Assembly: GCA_036567785.1 (NCBI GenBank)
Contig: DATCTV010000035.1
Coordinates: forward strand, 54,110-118,109
Reading direction: 5' to 3'
Source: Desulfomonilia bacterium
Lineage (GTDB): Bacteria; Desulfobacterota; Desulfomonilia; UBA1062
DNA: 64,000 nt
Part shown: piece after piece, positions 9,432-18,125 of the stretch
Layout of the letters: every line of letters begins with the position of its first letter
Numbering within the stretch: the stretch's first letter is position 1
Notes under the pieces: generated by a model
Told to the model about the DNA's origin: nothing
Database searches by the model: none
What the model saw: the letters and a program-made list of their open reading frames with translations, nothing else
Position numbers and translations under genes: made by a program

Positions 9432-10562
9432 ATGAAGACAAAAATTACATTATTATCGTTGATTCTGGCTGGTGTTTTTTCGGCATCACTTCCCCTTTTC
9501 GCGACTGAAATCAATTTCAATTCCGGCCTGATGTTCAATACATGGAAAGACGACAGTTCCGATAAAGGCTTCCAGTCCGCCATACCTGTTGAACTTTCTG
9601 CTGATATAAGCGGGGTGAATCTGGATCTTCTGAACGCCTTTGTCTATACATGGGTAAACCAGAAGGATATGCCGAATGCCAACCTCGGCAATTTTCTGGA
9701 TACCAAGATCAATGCCTCTTACCTGCTTGAGGACGTCATACCGGTGAATATTCTCTTAGGACTCGGCCTTAATCTTCCAACAGGGACCACGGACCTTTCC
9801 CAAAGGCAGCTCATACTCGTTGCGGACCCTGATCTGATGCCGTTCACCACTTTCGGTGAAGGTTTCAATGTCAATCCGTACATCTCTTTGTCAAAAGAAT
9901 GGAAAAAGCTGGTTGTCGGCATTGGTGCAGGCTACACCTACCGCGGGAAATATGACTACTCGGAATCGACACAGAATTTCAAACCCGGAAACCTTATAAC
10001 CGCTTCGGCAGAGGTATCTTACAGCTTCACCGACACCATCCATGCAGGTATTTTCGGTGAATATGCAAACTACGGCACAGATACCGTTGAAGGCAACGAC
10101 TATTACAAGGAAGGCGACCTGTTCGTGATAGGTATAGGGGCCGGTTATTCCCGGCCGTCATGGGAGCTTGACGTCAATCTCGCAGGCCTGTTCAGAAACA
10201 AGAGCAAATTTCTGACAAATGACCAGATACTCGAACCCGAGGCGAAGAACAGCCATGGCATCGAATATGACGCCGGCATAGCATACAAGTATTTCCTGAA
10301 TGAACTGACCGCACTGGGAGCAGGGGTGGATTTTACCTATCTCGGCAAAAACGACTACGATAGCGATTCGCCTTATTATATCGGTAACAGGACAAAAGTT
10401 GCTCTTAGCGGCGGTATCGACAGGACATTCATGGACAATCTCAAGGGCGGCGTGTCGATAAACCTTTACACGATAAAGGAAGAACGCGACTGGGAGCATC
10501 CGGACGACTCCCGGACATATTACGGAGGCACTGTTACAGCATCATTAAGCTGCACGTTCTGA
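9432..10562 (+). CDS. Outer-membrane beta-barrel protein
   Basis: 376 residues with a clear signal peptide (cut near LFATE) followed by alternating amphipathic strands rich in aromatic and glycine residues (for example GIGAGYTYRGKYDY, GVDFTYLGKNDYD), ending in a terminal Phe (ASLSCTF) as required for BAM recognition. No named family was recognised; the strand content suggests about 14-16 strands. It follows the Ig-like lipoprotein by 4 bp and may anchor or export it, or act as a porin. That functional link is inference from gene order. Confidence 0.72.
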   Translation: MKTKITLLSLILAGVFSASLPLFATEINFNSGLMFNTWKDDSSDKGFQSAIPVELSADISGVNLDLLNAFVYTWVNQKDMPNANLGNFLDTKINASYLLEDVIPVNILLGLGLNLPTGTTDLSQRQLILVADPDLMPFTTFGEGFNVNPYISLSKEWKKLVVGIGAGYTYRGKYDYSESTQNFKPGNLITASAEVSYSFTDTIHAGIFGEYANYGTDTVEGNDYYKEGDLFVIGIGAGYSRPSWELDVNLAGLFRNKSKFLTNDQILEPEAKNSHGIEYDAGIAYKYFLNELTALGAGVDFTYLGKNDYDSDSPYYIGNRTKVALSGGIDRTFMDNLKGGVSINLYTIKEERDWEHPDDSRTYYGGTVTASLSCTF

Positions 10563-10796
10563 ATAAACGTCCGACCTATTCAAGAGTTTAGACGGGATGT
10601 ATCCCGTGCGCACAGGACTGCGGGTTTGAAGCCGAGTTGGAAAACAACCGCCATGAACACCCATACCATTAAACTGAATCCTGCGATGAGCCGAATTCAT
10701 CTGCGTCAGGCATGCAACAAGTATCTATTGATTTAGGAAAATGAAGGCGTAGAATAAAAATCTATCTACATGAGTCCTGTGTTCAAGGAGATTGAT
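10563..10796. other. Intergenic region, no gene recognised
   Basis: 234 bp between the barrel gene and the GPH transporter. It holds a small hairpin (CGGGAT-GT-ATCCCG near 10594) without a T run, and a 27-codon open frame starting at about 10654 with no convincing ribosome site. Nothing here is supported as a gene. Confidence 0.4.
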
Positions 10797-12185
10797 ATGA
10801 ATAATGCAGGAGGCAAAGAGGCGGCTGTCATCCCGGGCAAATCGCACCGCGTACGGTTCGGCATAAAACTCAGCTATGGAATAGGAGATATATCCAACAA
10901 CATTTTCATCGTTACTACAGGAATGTATCTGCTTTTCTTTCTTACAAATGTAATCGGCGTCAACCCGGCTCTGGCAGGAACCATGCTGCTTTTCCCTAAA
11001 CTCTGGGACGTGATCTCGGACCCTGTCATGGGCATGATTTCTGATGCCACGCATTCACGCTTCGGCAGAAGGCGGGTTTATTTGCTCTATGGCGCAGTGC
11101 CCTTCGGTATATGCTTTTTCGTGCTGTTCAACGTGCCGGGACTCAAGACCGAATTCGCCAGCGCGCTAACGGTATCGCTTCTCTTCGCCCTGGCCTGCAC
11201 GGCCTTTACGGTGGTCAATGTGCCATATGCAAGCATGGTCCCGGAGATGTCCGACGATTACAACGAGCGGATGTCCATAACCTCCTTCCGAATGACATTT
11301 GCTTCGGTCGGAGCGCTGCTGGCAGGAGGATTGGCCATGGTGCTGGTGAAGGCGGGCGGAGACGGAGCGGAAGGCTTCCGTTTAATGGGTGCCATTTTCG
11401 GCGTCATGATAGTCATCTCATGCCTTATATGCTTCTTCGGGACAAGAAAAGCGACCAGCCTGCCTCCTCAGGCGGAGATGCCGCCCATAAAACAGCAGAT
11501 AAAAATAGCATTCAGGAACTACCCGTTCGTTATGCTTATGTCTAGCTATTTCCTGCAGGCGCTGGCTATCGGCGTGATGATGGCCGGCTTCATTTACTAT
11601 GTCAAATATGCCATGGCTTTGCCCGAGACGACCATGAATACCGCCTTCCCCATATTCATGATAACAGGCGTGCTTTTTATTCCCGTCTGGCTGGCGGCAG
11701 GCAGGCGAATCGGCAAGATAAAATCTTATTACATAGGACTGGCCGTTTTCACCGCTGCAATGGGGTCGCTTTTCTTCACCCCCTCTTCACTCGTCTGGAT
11801 GTTTTATGCTCAGATATTCTTTGCCGGTGTGGGCTTCTCAAGCTTCCAGCTTTTCCCGTTTTCCATGCTTCCAGATACCGTTGAGTATGACCAGATGCAA
11901 TCCGGCCTCAGACGAGAAGGTGTATTTTCAGGCATGTGGTCGGCAGGACAGAAGATAGCCTATTCGGTTGGACCGCCGATCGTGGGGTTCGCCCTTTCTC
12001 TTTCCGGTTTCGTTGCCGAAGGTGTCCAGCCCCCCGGTCTTGATACAGGAGTGAGGGTAATATTCTGCCTCTTCCCTGCGGCCATGATTCTGCTCAGCTT
12101 TATCCCCTTCAGCAAATATATTCTCACCGAAGAGGAGTTTGAAAAGGTAAAGGAGAAAATCATAAAGTCACAAAGAGAATCATAG
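10797..12185 (+). CDS. GPH-family (MelB-like) sugar:cation symporter
   Basis: Inner-membrane symporter of 462 residues with twelve hydrophobic segments. It shows glycoside-pentoside-hexuronide family features: KLSYGIGDISNN at the N-terminus, PKLWDVISDPVMGMISD (helix 2 cation-site aspartates), SRFGRRR in the following loop, and a C-terminal DTVEYDQ. Family members import sugars or glycosides with Na+ or H+. The start is placed at 10797 because AAGGAG lies 6 nt upstream. No sugar-processing gene is adjacent, so the substrate is unknown. Confidence 0.88.
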   Translation: MNNAGGKEAAVIPGKSHRVRFGIKLSYGIGDISNNIFIVTTGMYLLFFLTNVIGVNPALAGTMLLFPKLWDVISDPVMGMISDATHSRFGRRRVYLLYGAVPFGICFFVLFNVPGLKTEFASALTVSLLFALACTAFTVVNVPYASMVPEMSDDYNERMSITSFRMTFASVGALLAGGLAMVLVKAGGDGAEGFRLMGAIFGVMIVISCLICFFGTRKATSLPPQAEMPPIKQQIKIAFRNYPFVMLMSSYFLQALAIGVMMAGFIYYVKYAMALPETTMNTAFPIFMITGVLFIPVWLAAGRRIGKIKSYYIGLAVFTAAMGSLFFTPSSLVWMFYAQIFFAGVGFSSFQLFPFSMLPDTVEYDQMQSGLRREGVFSGMWSAGQKIAYSVGPPIVGFALSLSGFVAEGVQPPGLDTGVRVIFCLFPAAMILLSFIPFSKYILTEEEFEKVKEKIIKSQRES

Positions 12186-12233
12186 CGCCGCTTAAAAAGT
12201 GCACCTGATCCGGACTAACCAGCTTTCCTGTCT

Positions 12234-12731
12234 TCACATGAGCTTATCGGCCGCTTCACCCGCCGCATCAATCCATTCTTCGGTTTCTCCGGCGATCACA
12301 GTCTCCTTGGCTGTTTTCAATATCTTGCCTGTCTCGACGTCAACAAGCCTTAAATCAAGCCTCATATTCAAGCCTGAAACAAGGTAGCTGCCGAATACCA
12401 TGCGTTTTGCTCCGAGCATCCTGCCTACTTTCAGCCTCACCGACTCGTCCGCCAGGTCAGAGCTGCCCAGCTGCAGTTCCTGAAGAACGCTGACGAGCTT
12501 CTGCCTTTCTATTATCTGAACACCGGGCTTTATGGACAGCCTGCCTACAATTTCTGAAGATAGAAGCAATCCAAGGTCTTCCCCTGTGGAATCTTCAGGG
12601 CTGAGATTTTCGATGTCGAAGACTGCAATGGTCATGAGCCCGGATTTTTTACCTGTTGTTGAATTTGTTGCACACCCTGCAAACATTGCTGCCATAACCC
12701 ATATCACTGACAGCAGGATTATGGTTCGCAT
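12234..12731 (-). CDS. FlgO/CsgG-like lipoprotein
   Basis: Lipoprotein of 165 residues with lipobox MFAGC. The rest is a single FlgO/CsgG-type domain: IAVFDIENLS, EIVGRLSIKPGVQIIERQ, LQELQLGSSDL, VGRMLGAKRMVFGSYL and LRLVDVETGKIL. It is closely similar in layout to the C-terminal domain of the protein encoded just upstream. The ATG at 12731 lies 1 nt after the stop of that gene (TAATATG), indicating translational coupling and a shared job in the envelope. FlgO-type lipoproteins sit in the outer membrane; whether this one forms a pore is not evident. Confidence 0.75.
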   Translation of the reverse strand: MRTIILLSVIWVMAAMFAGCATNSTTGKKSGLMTIAVFDIENLSPEDSTGEDLGLLLSSEIVGRLSIKPGVQIIERQKLVSVLQELQLGSSDLADESVRLKVGRMLGAKRMVFGSYLVSGLNMRLDLRLVDVETGKILKTAKETVIAGETEEWIDAAGEAADKLM

Positions 12732-12732
12732 A

Positions 12733-14676
12733 TTATTTTTCTTTGGTCTCAGCATCGCTCTTCTCGATAATTTTATCGTCCTGGGAAACTGGCCTTTCCT
12801 GTTTTACAATCTTTGCATTGGAGAAATCGAGTTCGGTAGAAACGACCTCAATTTCGCCCACTTTTTTTGGAGAAGCCTTAAGGACCTTACCTTTATATTC
12901 CGTGGCAGGCTGTTCTTCAATTACATTGAATTTCGTTCCTTTAACCACTCCCTGATTTGATCCCACGTTTATCATCAGGTTGCCGTCCTTGTTGCTGACG
13001 ACATATCCCTTTACCGGATATTCCTTGATTAAGGCCGCAAGCAGTTCCCTGTTAAGACTGTTCACGTTATCTTCAAATCTCTCGTCTGTTCCTATGTCCC
13101 TGTTTATAACCTTTTTAATTCCGGTGGTTTCGGTATCAATAAGCCTCATTCTTAACAGTGACACGTCGGGAAGGTTGAACACCACTCCTGTGCCGAGAAC
13201 CCTTGCCGCAAGTATTTTGCCCAGCTTGAGCTGCGTTTCGGGATCAGCCAGGCCGGATGAGCCTATTTTGAGTTCTTCAAGCAGCCTGTCCATAACAACC
13301 CGATCAACCGCCTTTACACGGCCGGAACTGTTAAGCTTGTCCGCCAGATCCGTTGTAAGAACAGTCGAGATACCGTCCCTTTCCCCGAGCGCACCCTTTT
13401 CCTCGAAATCCACGAAAGCAATGGTGGTGACCGGCGTAGTCCAGTCGTCCTTCGGTGCTGCGGATTTTTTCTGTTCCCTGTACTGCCTGACAAGATCATC
13501 TACATACTTGTTTATGAGTTCCCTTCGCTGAGCGTCCTTCTGGAGCTTCACCATCTCGGTGGCCCTGGCCGCCAGTATCTTCGTATATGCATCTCCTTTT
13601 ACTGCAGCTTCGCCTTCCTTGTATGATGTGAGAGCCTTGTCGTAATCGCCCTCTTTTTCATAAGTTACTCCCTTGTTAGCCATGGCTTCGACATAATAGG
13701 GGTCGAGTTCCACGGCCTTGTCATAAAGCTCGCGGGAGCCCTTGTAGTCTTTCGCACCCGCATAAAGCCTCCCCAGTTTATTATAAGCAAGCGCCTTCTG
13801 GAATGATTCCCCTTCCTTTTTACCGGCGGCATTTGCATATTCCTTCCTTGCCTCATCCTTTTTGTTCTTTGCATAGAGCACGTCGGCCTTGATTATACTT
13901 GCATAAGTCCTTTCCGGCGCGATTTTTTCGACCTCTTCGGCAAGTTTGAGGGCCTTCGCAGGATCACCCTTTCTTGCATAGACGGCGGCGAGGCCTTCCT
14001 TTCCATATACGACGGAAATGCCTTTGCCGTTTGCAAGACCAGTAAATATCTTTTCCGCTTCACCGGTTTTGCCCGCTTTGAGCGCGGCATAGCCTTTTGT
14101 CATGAGCGCTTTGGCATCGGCAGGGGCTTTTTTTATGGCCGTATCGCTCAAGGCCTCCGCAAGTTCCGTCTGTCTCTGCTGGAGTTTCCTTTCAGCCAGC
14201 CTTTCCAGCATGACGCTTGTGGTCTTACCGCCTCCCTGTATTACGTCAATGACCTTCTGGCCGGGACCAATAACACATACGGTTGGAAGGATATTTTTTG
14301 CATCATAGGCCTCGCTTACCTTCGCATTGTCAATGAGGACAGGAAACGACAGTTTGCTGCTTTTCGCGAAAGTCACAGCCTTGTCCTTTTGCGAAGCTGT
14401 AACTGCAAGCACATTGAGATCTGCTTTTTTGTATTTTTTTGCAATCTGATCCAGGCTTAACAGGCCTTCGACAGACGACTGCGATAAAGGATTGAAAAAA
14501 TAGACAATCGTCATCGGACTTGCCTTCATGGTTGCCAGATCGTATTTTTTGCCCTGAATATCGAAGAGAACAAAAGGAGCGGCAGGGCCGCCTTCGATCT
14601 GTCCGGCATAAAGAGAGCCGCCAAGAATAAATATCAGAATGAGAAACAGCCAAGTTATCCTTTTCATCTTATTCAT
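12733..14676 (-). CDS. Exported redoxin-like / TPR / FlgO-like fusion protein
   Basis: 647-residue exported protein made of three modules. After the signal peptide (cut near LYAG) comes a thioredoxin-fold AhpC/TlpA-like domain (about 30-150). Its catalytic position reads FFNPLSQSS, with no cysteine, so it is probably redox-inactive. Next, about 160-385 is a TPR array (LTSYKEGEAAVKG, LGRLYAGAKDYKGSRELYDK). About 415-575 is a FlgO/CsgG-like domain (IAFVDFEEKG, LLEELKIGSSGL, LRLIDTET), followed by a short tail. GGAGG lies 8 nt before the chosen ATG. It sits between the Ser/Thr kinase and the FlgO-like lipoprotein in one operon. Confidence 0.75.
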   Translation of the reverse strand: MNKMKRITWLFLILIFILGGSLYAGQIEGGPAAPFVLFDIQGKKYDLATMKASPMTIVYFFNPLSQSSVEGLLSLDQIAKKYKKADLNVLAVTASQKDKAVTFAKSSKLSFPVLIDNAKVSEAYDAKNILPTVCVIGPGQKVIDVIQGGGKTTSVMLERLAERKLQQRQTELAEALSDTAIKKAPADAKALMTKGYAALKAGKTGEAEKIFTGLANGKGISVVYGKEGLAAVYARKGDPAKALKLAEEVEKIAPERTYASIIKADVLYAKNKKDEARKEYANAAGKKEGESFQKALAYNKLGRLYAGAKDYKGSRELYDKAVELDPYYVEAMANKGVTYEKEGDYDKALTSYKEGEAAVKGDAYTKILAARATEMVKLQKDAQRRELINKYVDDLVRQYREQKKSAAPKDDWTTPVTTIAFVDFEEKGALGERDGISTVLTTDLADKLNSSGRVKAVDRVVMDRLLEELKIGSSGLADPETQLKLGKILAARVLGTGVVFNLPDVSLLRMRLIDTETTGIKKVINRDIGTDERFEDNVNSLNRELLAALIKEYPVKGYVVSNKDGNLMINVGSNQGVVKGTKFNVIEEQPATEYKGKVLKASPKKVGEIEVVSTELDFSNAKIVKQERPVSQDDKIIEKSDAETKEK

Positions 14677-14728
14677 CTTACTCCCTCCTGTAAGGGCTGA
14701 TCGGAAAACTTCATTTCCCGCATACATG

Positions 14729-15928
14729 CTAATCCGGTTTAGTCTCCTGCGGTTCCAGTCTTACCTTAAGAGGCTGTTCGCCCTTTTTGTCAAGATTTAC
14801 CTGTGCGTCCCAGTCGAGATAGCCCGGCATGCTTACCCTCACCTCATGCTCCCCCAGACTTAGCGGAATCCTCAAAGGGGTCGTACCCTCTGATTTTCCG
14901 TCTATGAATATCCGAGCACCTGCCGGCTCGCTCTCGACATTCAGGACAGCATCGAGAGCAGGAGGTTTCTGCACCGGCTGAACCGCCGGTTTTTCCTTGT
15001 TGCCTGTCATAAAGAATATAACCGCCGCTATCAGAAGCACCGCTGCGGCAAAAAGAGCCGCCGCTGCAATCCTTTTGCCTGATTTTTTCGCCTGAGGGGC
15101 AGTTTCCGCCCCTCTTTGCAATCCGGTTCCTGCTGCAGCAAGCGCTTCGGCCATATCCCTGCCTGTCTGATATCTTAGTGCAGGGTCCTTTGACAGGCTT
15201 TTCATTATGACATCACACAGACCCTGCGGCACATCCGGTAACAGGTCCCTCAGACTGACAGGTTCTGTCGATGTAATTGAGTTGAATATTGAGCCCAGGT
15301 TTTCTCCCTTGAAGGGTTTGACCCCAGAGACGAGTTCATACATGATAACGCCAAGGGAAAACAGGTCGGACCTGCCGTCCACCTTCTTGCCCAGTACCTG
15401 CTCGGGCGACATGTAATTAGGGGTCCCCAGTATCTCGCCCGCCTGGGTCTGCTGAGCCGCCTCGGGATCGTCTATATGCGCAATACCGAAATCGGTTATC
15501 TTCACATGACCGCCCCCGGTAATCATTATATTGGGTGGTTTGATATCCCTGTGGACTATGCCCTTCCCGTGTGCATAATCAAGGCTTAAGGCAACCTCCA
15601 TACCTATCCCGGTTATCTGTTCAAACGAAAGTGAATTTTCCCTTGCATAAACGTTAAGTGGTGCACCCTCGAGCAGTTCCATTGCAATGAAAACGGTTTT
15701 ATTATCCTCTCCCACATCATAGACGGTAACAATATTGGGGTGCGCAAGCCTTCCGATGGCACGCGCCTCCTTCAAGAAACGCTGAACGAAATCCGCGCTT
15801 TCGACCCTGTCAGGACGCAATATCTTGAGCGCCACCTCCCTGCTGATATTTGGATCATGGGCCAGATAGACCATGCCCATCGATCCCCTGCCAAGTTCTT
15901 TTATTATTTCATAACGCCCGTATTTCAT
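14729..15928 (-). CDS. Ser/Thr protein kinase with TM segment and C-terminal PEGA domain
   Basis: Hanks-type kinase, 399 residues. The Gly-rich loop is GRGSMG (13-18), the ATP lysine Lys35, the catalytic loop HRDIKPPN (Asp128), DFG at 146-148, and the APE-like segment YMSPEQ. A single membrane helix lies at about 287-307. An extracytoplasmic PEGA domain spans about 328-393 (ESEPAGARIFIDG, TPLRIPLSLGEHEV). PEGA domains often contact envelope material, so this kinase may sense the periplasm and phosphorylate cytoplasmic targets such as the neighbouring FHA protein. The start lies 3 bp after the protease stop codon. The operon also encodes a PP2C phosphatase. Confidence 0.93.
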   Translation of the reverse strand: MKYGRYEIIKELGRGSMGMVYLAHDPNISREVALKILRPDRVESADFVQRFLKEARAIGRLAHPNIVTVYDVGEDNKTVFIAMELLEGAPLNVYARENSLSFEQITGIGMEVALSLDYAHGKGIVHRDIKPPNIMITGGGHVKITDFGIAHIDDPEAAQQTQAGEILGTPNYMSPEQVLGKKVDGRSDLFSLGVIMYELVSGVKPFKGENLGSIFNSITSTEPVSLRDLLPDVPQGLCDVIMKSLSKDPALRYQTGRDMAEALAAAGTGLQRGAETAPQAKKSGKRIAAAALFAAAVLLIAAVIFFMTGNKEKPAVQPVQKPPALDAVLNVESEPAGARIFIDGKSEGTTPLRIPLSLGEHEVRVSMPGYLDWDAQVNLDKKGEQPLKVRLEPQETKPD

Positions 15929-15931
15929 ATG

Positions 15932-16870
15932 CTACCTTTCCCTGATAAAGAATAATACAGTATCAAGCGGTATGATGTAAGTGTAATCAAGCCTTCCCTT
16001 GAGCCCTCCCTTGATAATGCCTGCAAAAACCCCGGTTTCCGTAAACACAGGGCCGCCGCTGTCTCCAGGTCTTACATTCATATGGGCCTGCCAATAGACC
16101 TGACCCTGGACTTTTCTGGAATTCCCGCTGATGACACCGTGTATCGTCTGGCGTGTGTTCTGTCCGGCGCATCCGAAAGCAACAACCTTCTGAGAGTCTT
16201 TCACGGCCGATAAACCCTTCAGGATATCGACTTCTGTTTTGAAGGCGTAATTGCAATCGACAAGTGCAATGTCTTTTTTCCTGTCAATCTTAATGAGTTT
16301 TCCGCTGAGCGTTTCCCCTGTTATTGTAAATACCTTTATTGCCGCCTTCTCATTCAGATAATGGGCCGTACAGAGTATCAACCCTTTCTTATCCGCTATA
16401 AAACCAGTAAGGTTGACTGTCCCGCTATTCAGTACGGCTTCAATGCAAACTATATTTCCTGAAACATCCCCCACCGCATCTGTTTTATCCGGTTCCGGAT
16501 TATCATTTTTTATCTTCTCATTTTTTTCATACCCGGAAAGGTAATCCGAAAGTTCGGCCTGTGTCTTGCCGCCTTCCTGAAAGTCATCGATGCTGACAGT
16601 TGAAGCCAGGGGGGAATCGGTTGAAACCCTTAAGTGAATATCGCCATTCTTTCCCGATGCCTTAATAAGCGTTACATCACGGTTTTCCTCTTTTGTGATC
16701 TCATAACCCTTCTGTTTCATCCATACCTCGATAACTTCTTCGGTCTCGGATTTCGGCATGGCGCAATGCAATATCTTAGCATCATCGAGGCCATAAAGAA
16801 CCGGCGGGAAAAAAATTACCATGAAGACGCATGTTAAATATTTTATCAGGTCTGAACCGGGTTTGCTCAT
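15932..16870 (-). CDS. Membrane-anchored or exported trypsin-like serine protease
   Basis: 312 residues with an N-terminal hydrophobic segment (about 10-27). The C-terminal half is a trypsin-fold peptidase: His170 in LCTAHYL, Asp200 in KKDIALV, Ser271 in GDSGGPVF. All three catalytic residues are present, so it should be active. The N-terminal ~130 residues are a novel-looking region. There is no PDZ domain, unlike HtrA/DegP. The start is fixed by a 4-nt ATGA overlap with the upstream zinc-ribbon gene. It lies between that gene and the kinase, 3 bp from the latter, so it probably belongs to the same signalling unit. Confidence 0.85.
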   Translation of the reverse strand: MSKPGSDLIKYLTCVFMVIFFPPVLYGLDDAKILHCAMPKSETEEVIEVWMKQKGYEITKEENRDVTLIKASGKNGDIHLRVSTDSPLASTVSIDDFQEGGKTQAELSDYLSGYEKNEKIKNDNPEPDKTDAVGDVSGNIVCIEAVLNSGTVNLTGFIADKKGLILCTAHYLNEKAAIKVFTITGETLSGKLIKIDRKKDIALVDCNYAFKTEVDILKGLSAVKDSQKVVAFGCAGQNTRQTIHGVISGNSRKVQGQVYWQAHMNVRPGDSGGPVFTETGVFAGIIKGGLKGRLDYTYIIPLDTVLFFIRER

Positions 16871-17235
16871 CGCTTCAACCTTGTACCACACTTCGGACAG
16901 TCTTTTCCGGTGCCTTCTGTGCCGTCCTTTGAACCTGCCGGCAAATTCTTCAGCAGTTCACCGCAGGCAGGGCATTTAAGAAAATTTTCCCTTATTACAC
17001 GCTCAAAAATACCCAGAACAATCAGAAGGATCACGCTTGAGCCCAGTATGATCCCTTTCACATTCAGGGCACCTGCCCCGCCACCGAAGTATCTGTAGAA
17101 AAATACCGCCGCGGCGATAAACACCGCAACCAGTACAAGCATCGCAAAATGCGAGATATGAAAAAGTACCATCTGGCCTGCAAACTTTTCTATAATTTTC
17201 TCATCATGGAAAGTCTGTTTCTGGTCATCGCTCAT
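16867..17235 (-). CDS. Zinc-ribbon membrane protein
   Basis: 122 residues. Two membrane helices (about 25-45 and 58-77) are followed by a cytoplasmic zinc ribbon with two CxxC pairs (CPACGELL and CPKCGTRL). No enzyme domain is visible. It overlaps the protease gene by 4 nt and lies 97 bp downstream of the PP2C phosphatase. A regulatory or scaffold role in this operon is likely but not shown. Confidence 0.7.
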   Translation of the reverse strand: MSDDQKQTFHDEKIIEKFAGQMVLFHISHFAMLVLVAVFIAAAVFFYRYFGGGAGALNVKGIILGSSVILLIVLGIFERVIRENFLKCPACGELLKNLPAGSKDGTEGTGKDCPKCGTRLKR

Positions 17236-17332
17236 AATCTGATACCGTCCTTATAATGAATTCCTTCCCATTTTCGAAAAAGACATTCCAACAAAAAGCA
17301 TCAGACATATCAGGCAGTGCCGTATTCTCCGG

Positions 17333-18064
17333 CTATACTTCCGAGATACGGGCCAGTACGACAGTGATGTTATCCTTTCCTCCGCCTGCATTGGCAAGGT
17401 CGACCAGGCCTGACGCCATCACGTCAAGTGCAGAATACGAATTCATGCATTTTTCAATCGCATCATCATCGGCCATATCCGTCAGACCGTCTGAGCAGAG
17501 AAGGTAAATATCACCCTCGACCGCCTTTGATCTGATTATATCCAGGCTTACATTTTCCTCGACTCCCACCGCGCGCAGGATAACATGCCGCATCCTGTGG
17601 TTTTTCGCCTCAAGGGCGGTGATAATACCCTTGTCAATCTGTTCCCGGATAAGCGAATGGTCTTTCGTTATCTGTTTCAGTACACCGTTCCTGAGCCTGT
17701 ACGTCCTGCTGTCGCCCACATGGCCTATTATGATGAGATCGTCCGAGATGCTGAGAAGTTCCGCAGTCGTTCCCATTCCCTTATGCTCGGGGAACCGGCT
17801 GATATGTTCGATAATCCTGCTGTTCGCGGTTATGTAGGTCTTCTGAACGGGTAAAGCCGGGTCTTGCTTATCGCTCCGCATCCATTCTTCATAGATACAG
17901 GTAGCAGTATCAACAAATATTCTGCTCGCAATTTCGCCTGCAGCAGCACCTCCCATTCCATCGGCTACCGCACAAAAGTTAAGGTCTTCCCTGATGACAT
18001 ATGAATCCTCGTTGTTTGTTCTTTTGAGGCCGGGATCGGTTTTTCCGAATGAGTTAATCTTCAT
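17333..18064 (-). CDS. PP2C-family Ser/Thr phosphatase (Stp/PrpC-like)
   Basis: Metal-dependent protein phosphatase of 243 residues. It has the bacterial PP2C motifs in order: RTNNEDSY near the N-terminus, VADGMGG (Asp35, metal ligand), GTTAELL, IGHVGDSRTYRLR, LLCSDGLTDM, and GGGKDNITVVLARI at the end. It should reverse phosphorylation by the Ser/Thr kinase encoded three genes downstream. It is the first gene of the leftward operon and is divergent from the FHA gene across 61 bp, a standard kinase-phosphatase-FHA arrangement. Confidence 0.92.
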   Translation of the reverse strand: MKINSFGKTDPGLKRTNNEDSYVIREDLNFCAVADGMGGAAAGEIASRIFVDTATCIYEEWMRSDKQDPALPVQKTYITANSRIIEHISRFPEHKGMGTTAELLSISDDLIIIGHVGDSRTYRLRNGVLKQITKDHSLIREQIDKGIITALEAKNHRMRHVILRAVGVEENVSLDIIRSKAVEGDIYLLCSDGLTDMADDDAIEKCMNSYSALDVMASGLVDLANAGGGKDNITVVLARISEV

Positions 18065-18101
18065 ATGTTACACTAGTCATACCACTTGACAGGCCGCTGA
18101 T

Positions 18102-18116
18102 TCAAGTTGTACTTGA
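18102..18116. promoter_or_regulatory. Palindrome in the PP2C/FHA divergent spacer
   Basis: A perfect dyad TCAAGT-TGT-ACTTGA lies between the divergent phosphatase and FHA genes, 9 bp before the FHA start. It overlaps the likely FHA ribosome site (GAGG), so it could be an operator or an RNA hairpin limiting translation. There is no direct evidence for either. Confidence 0.3.
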
Positions 18117-18125
18117 GGCAATATT

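Noticed and set aside
10654..10737. 27-codon frame before the GPH transporter
   Set aside because: No ribosome site, no recognisable product, and it ends just before the next gene's leader.
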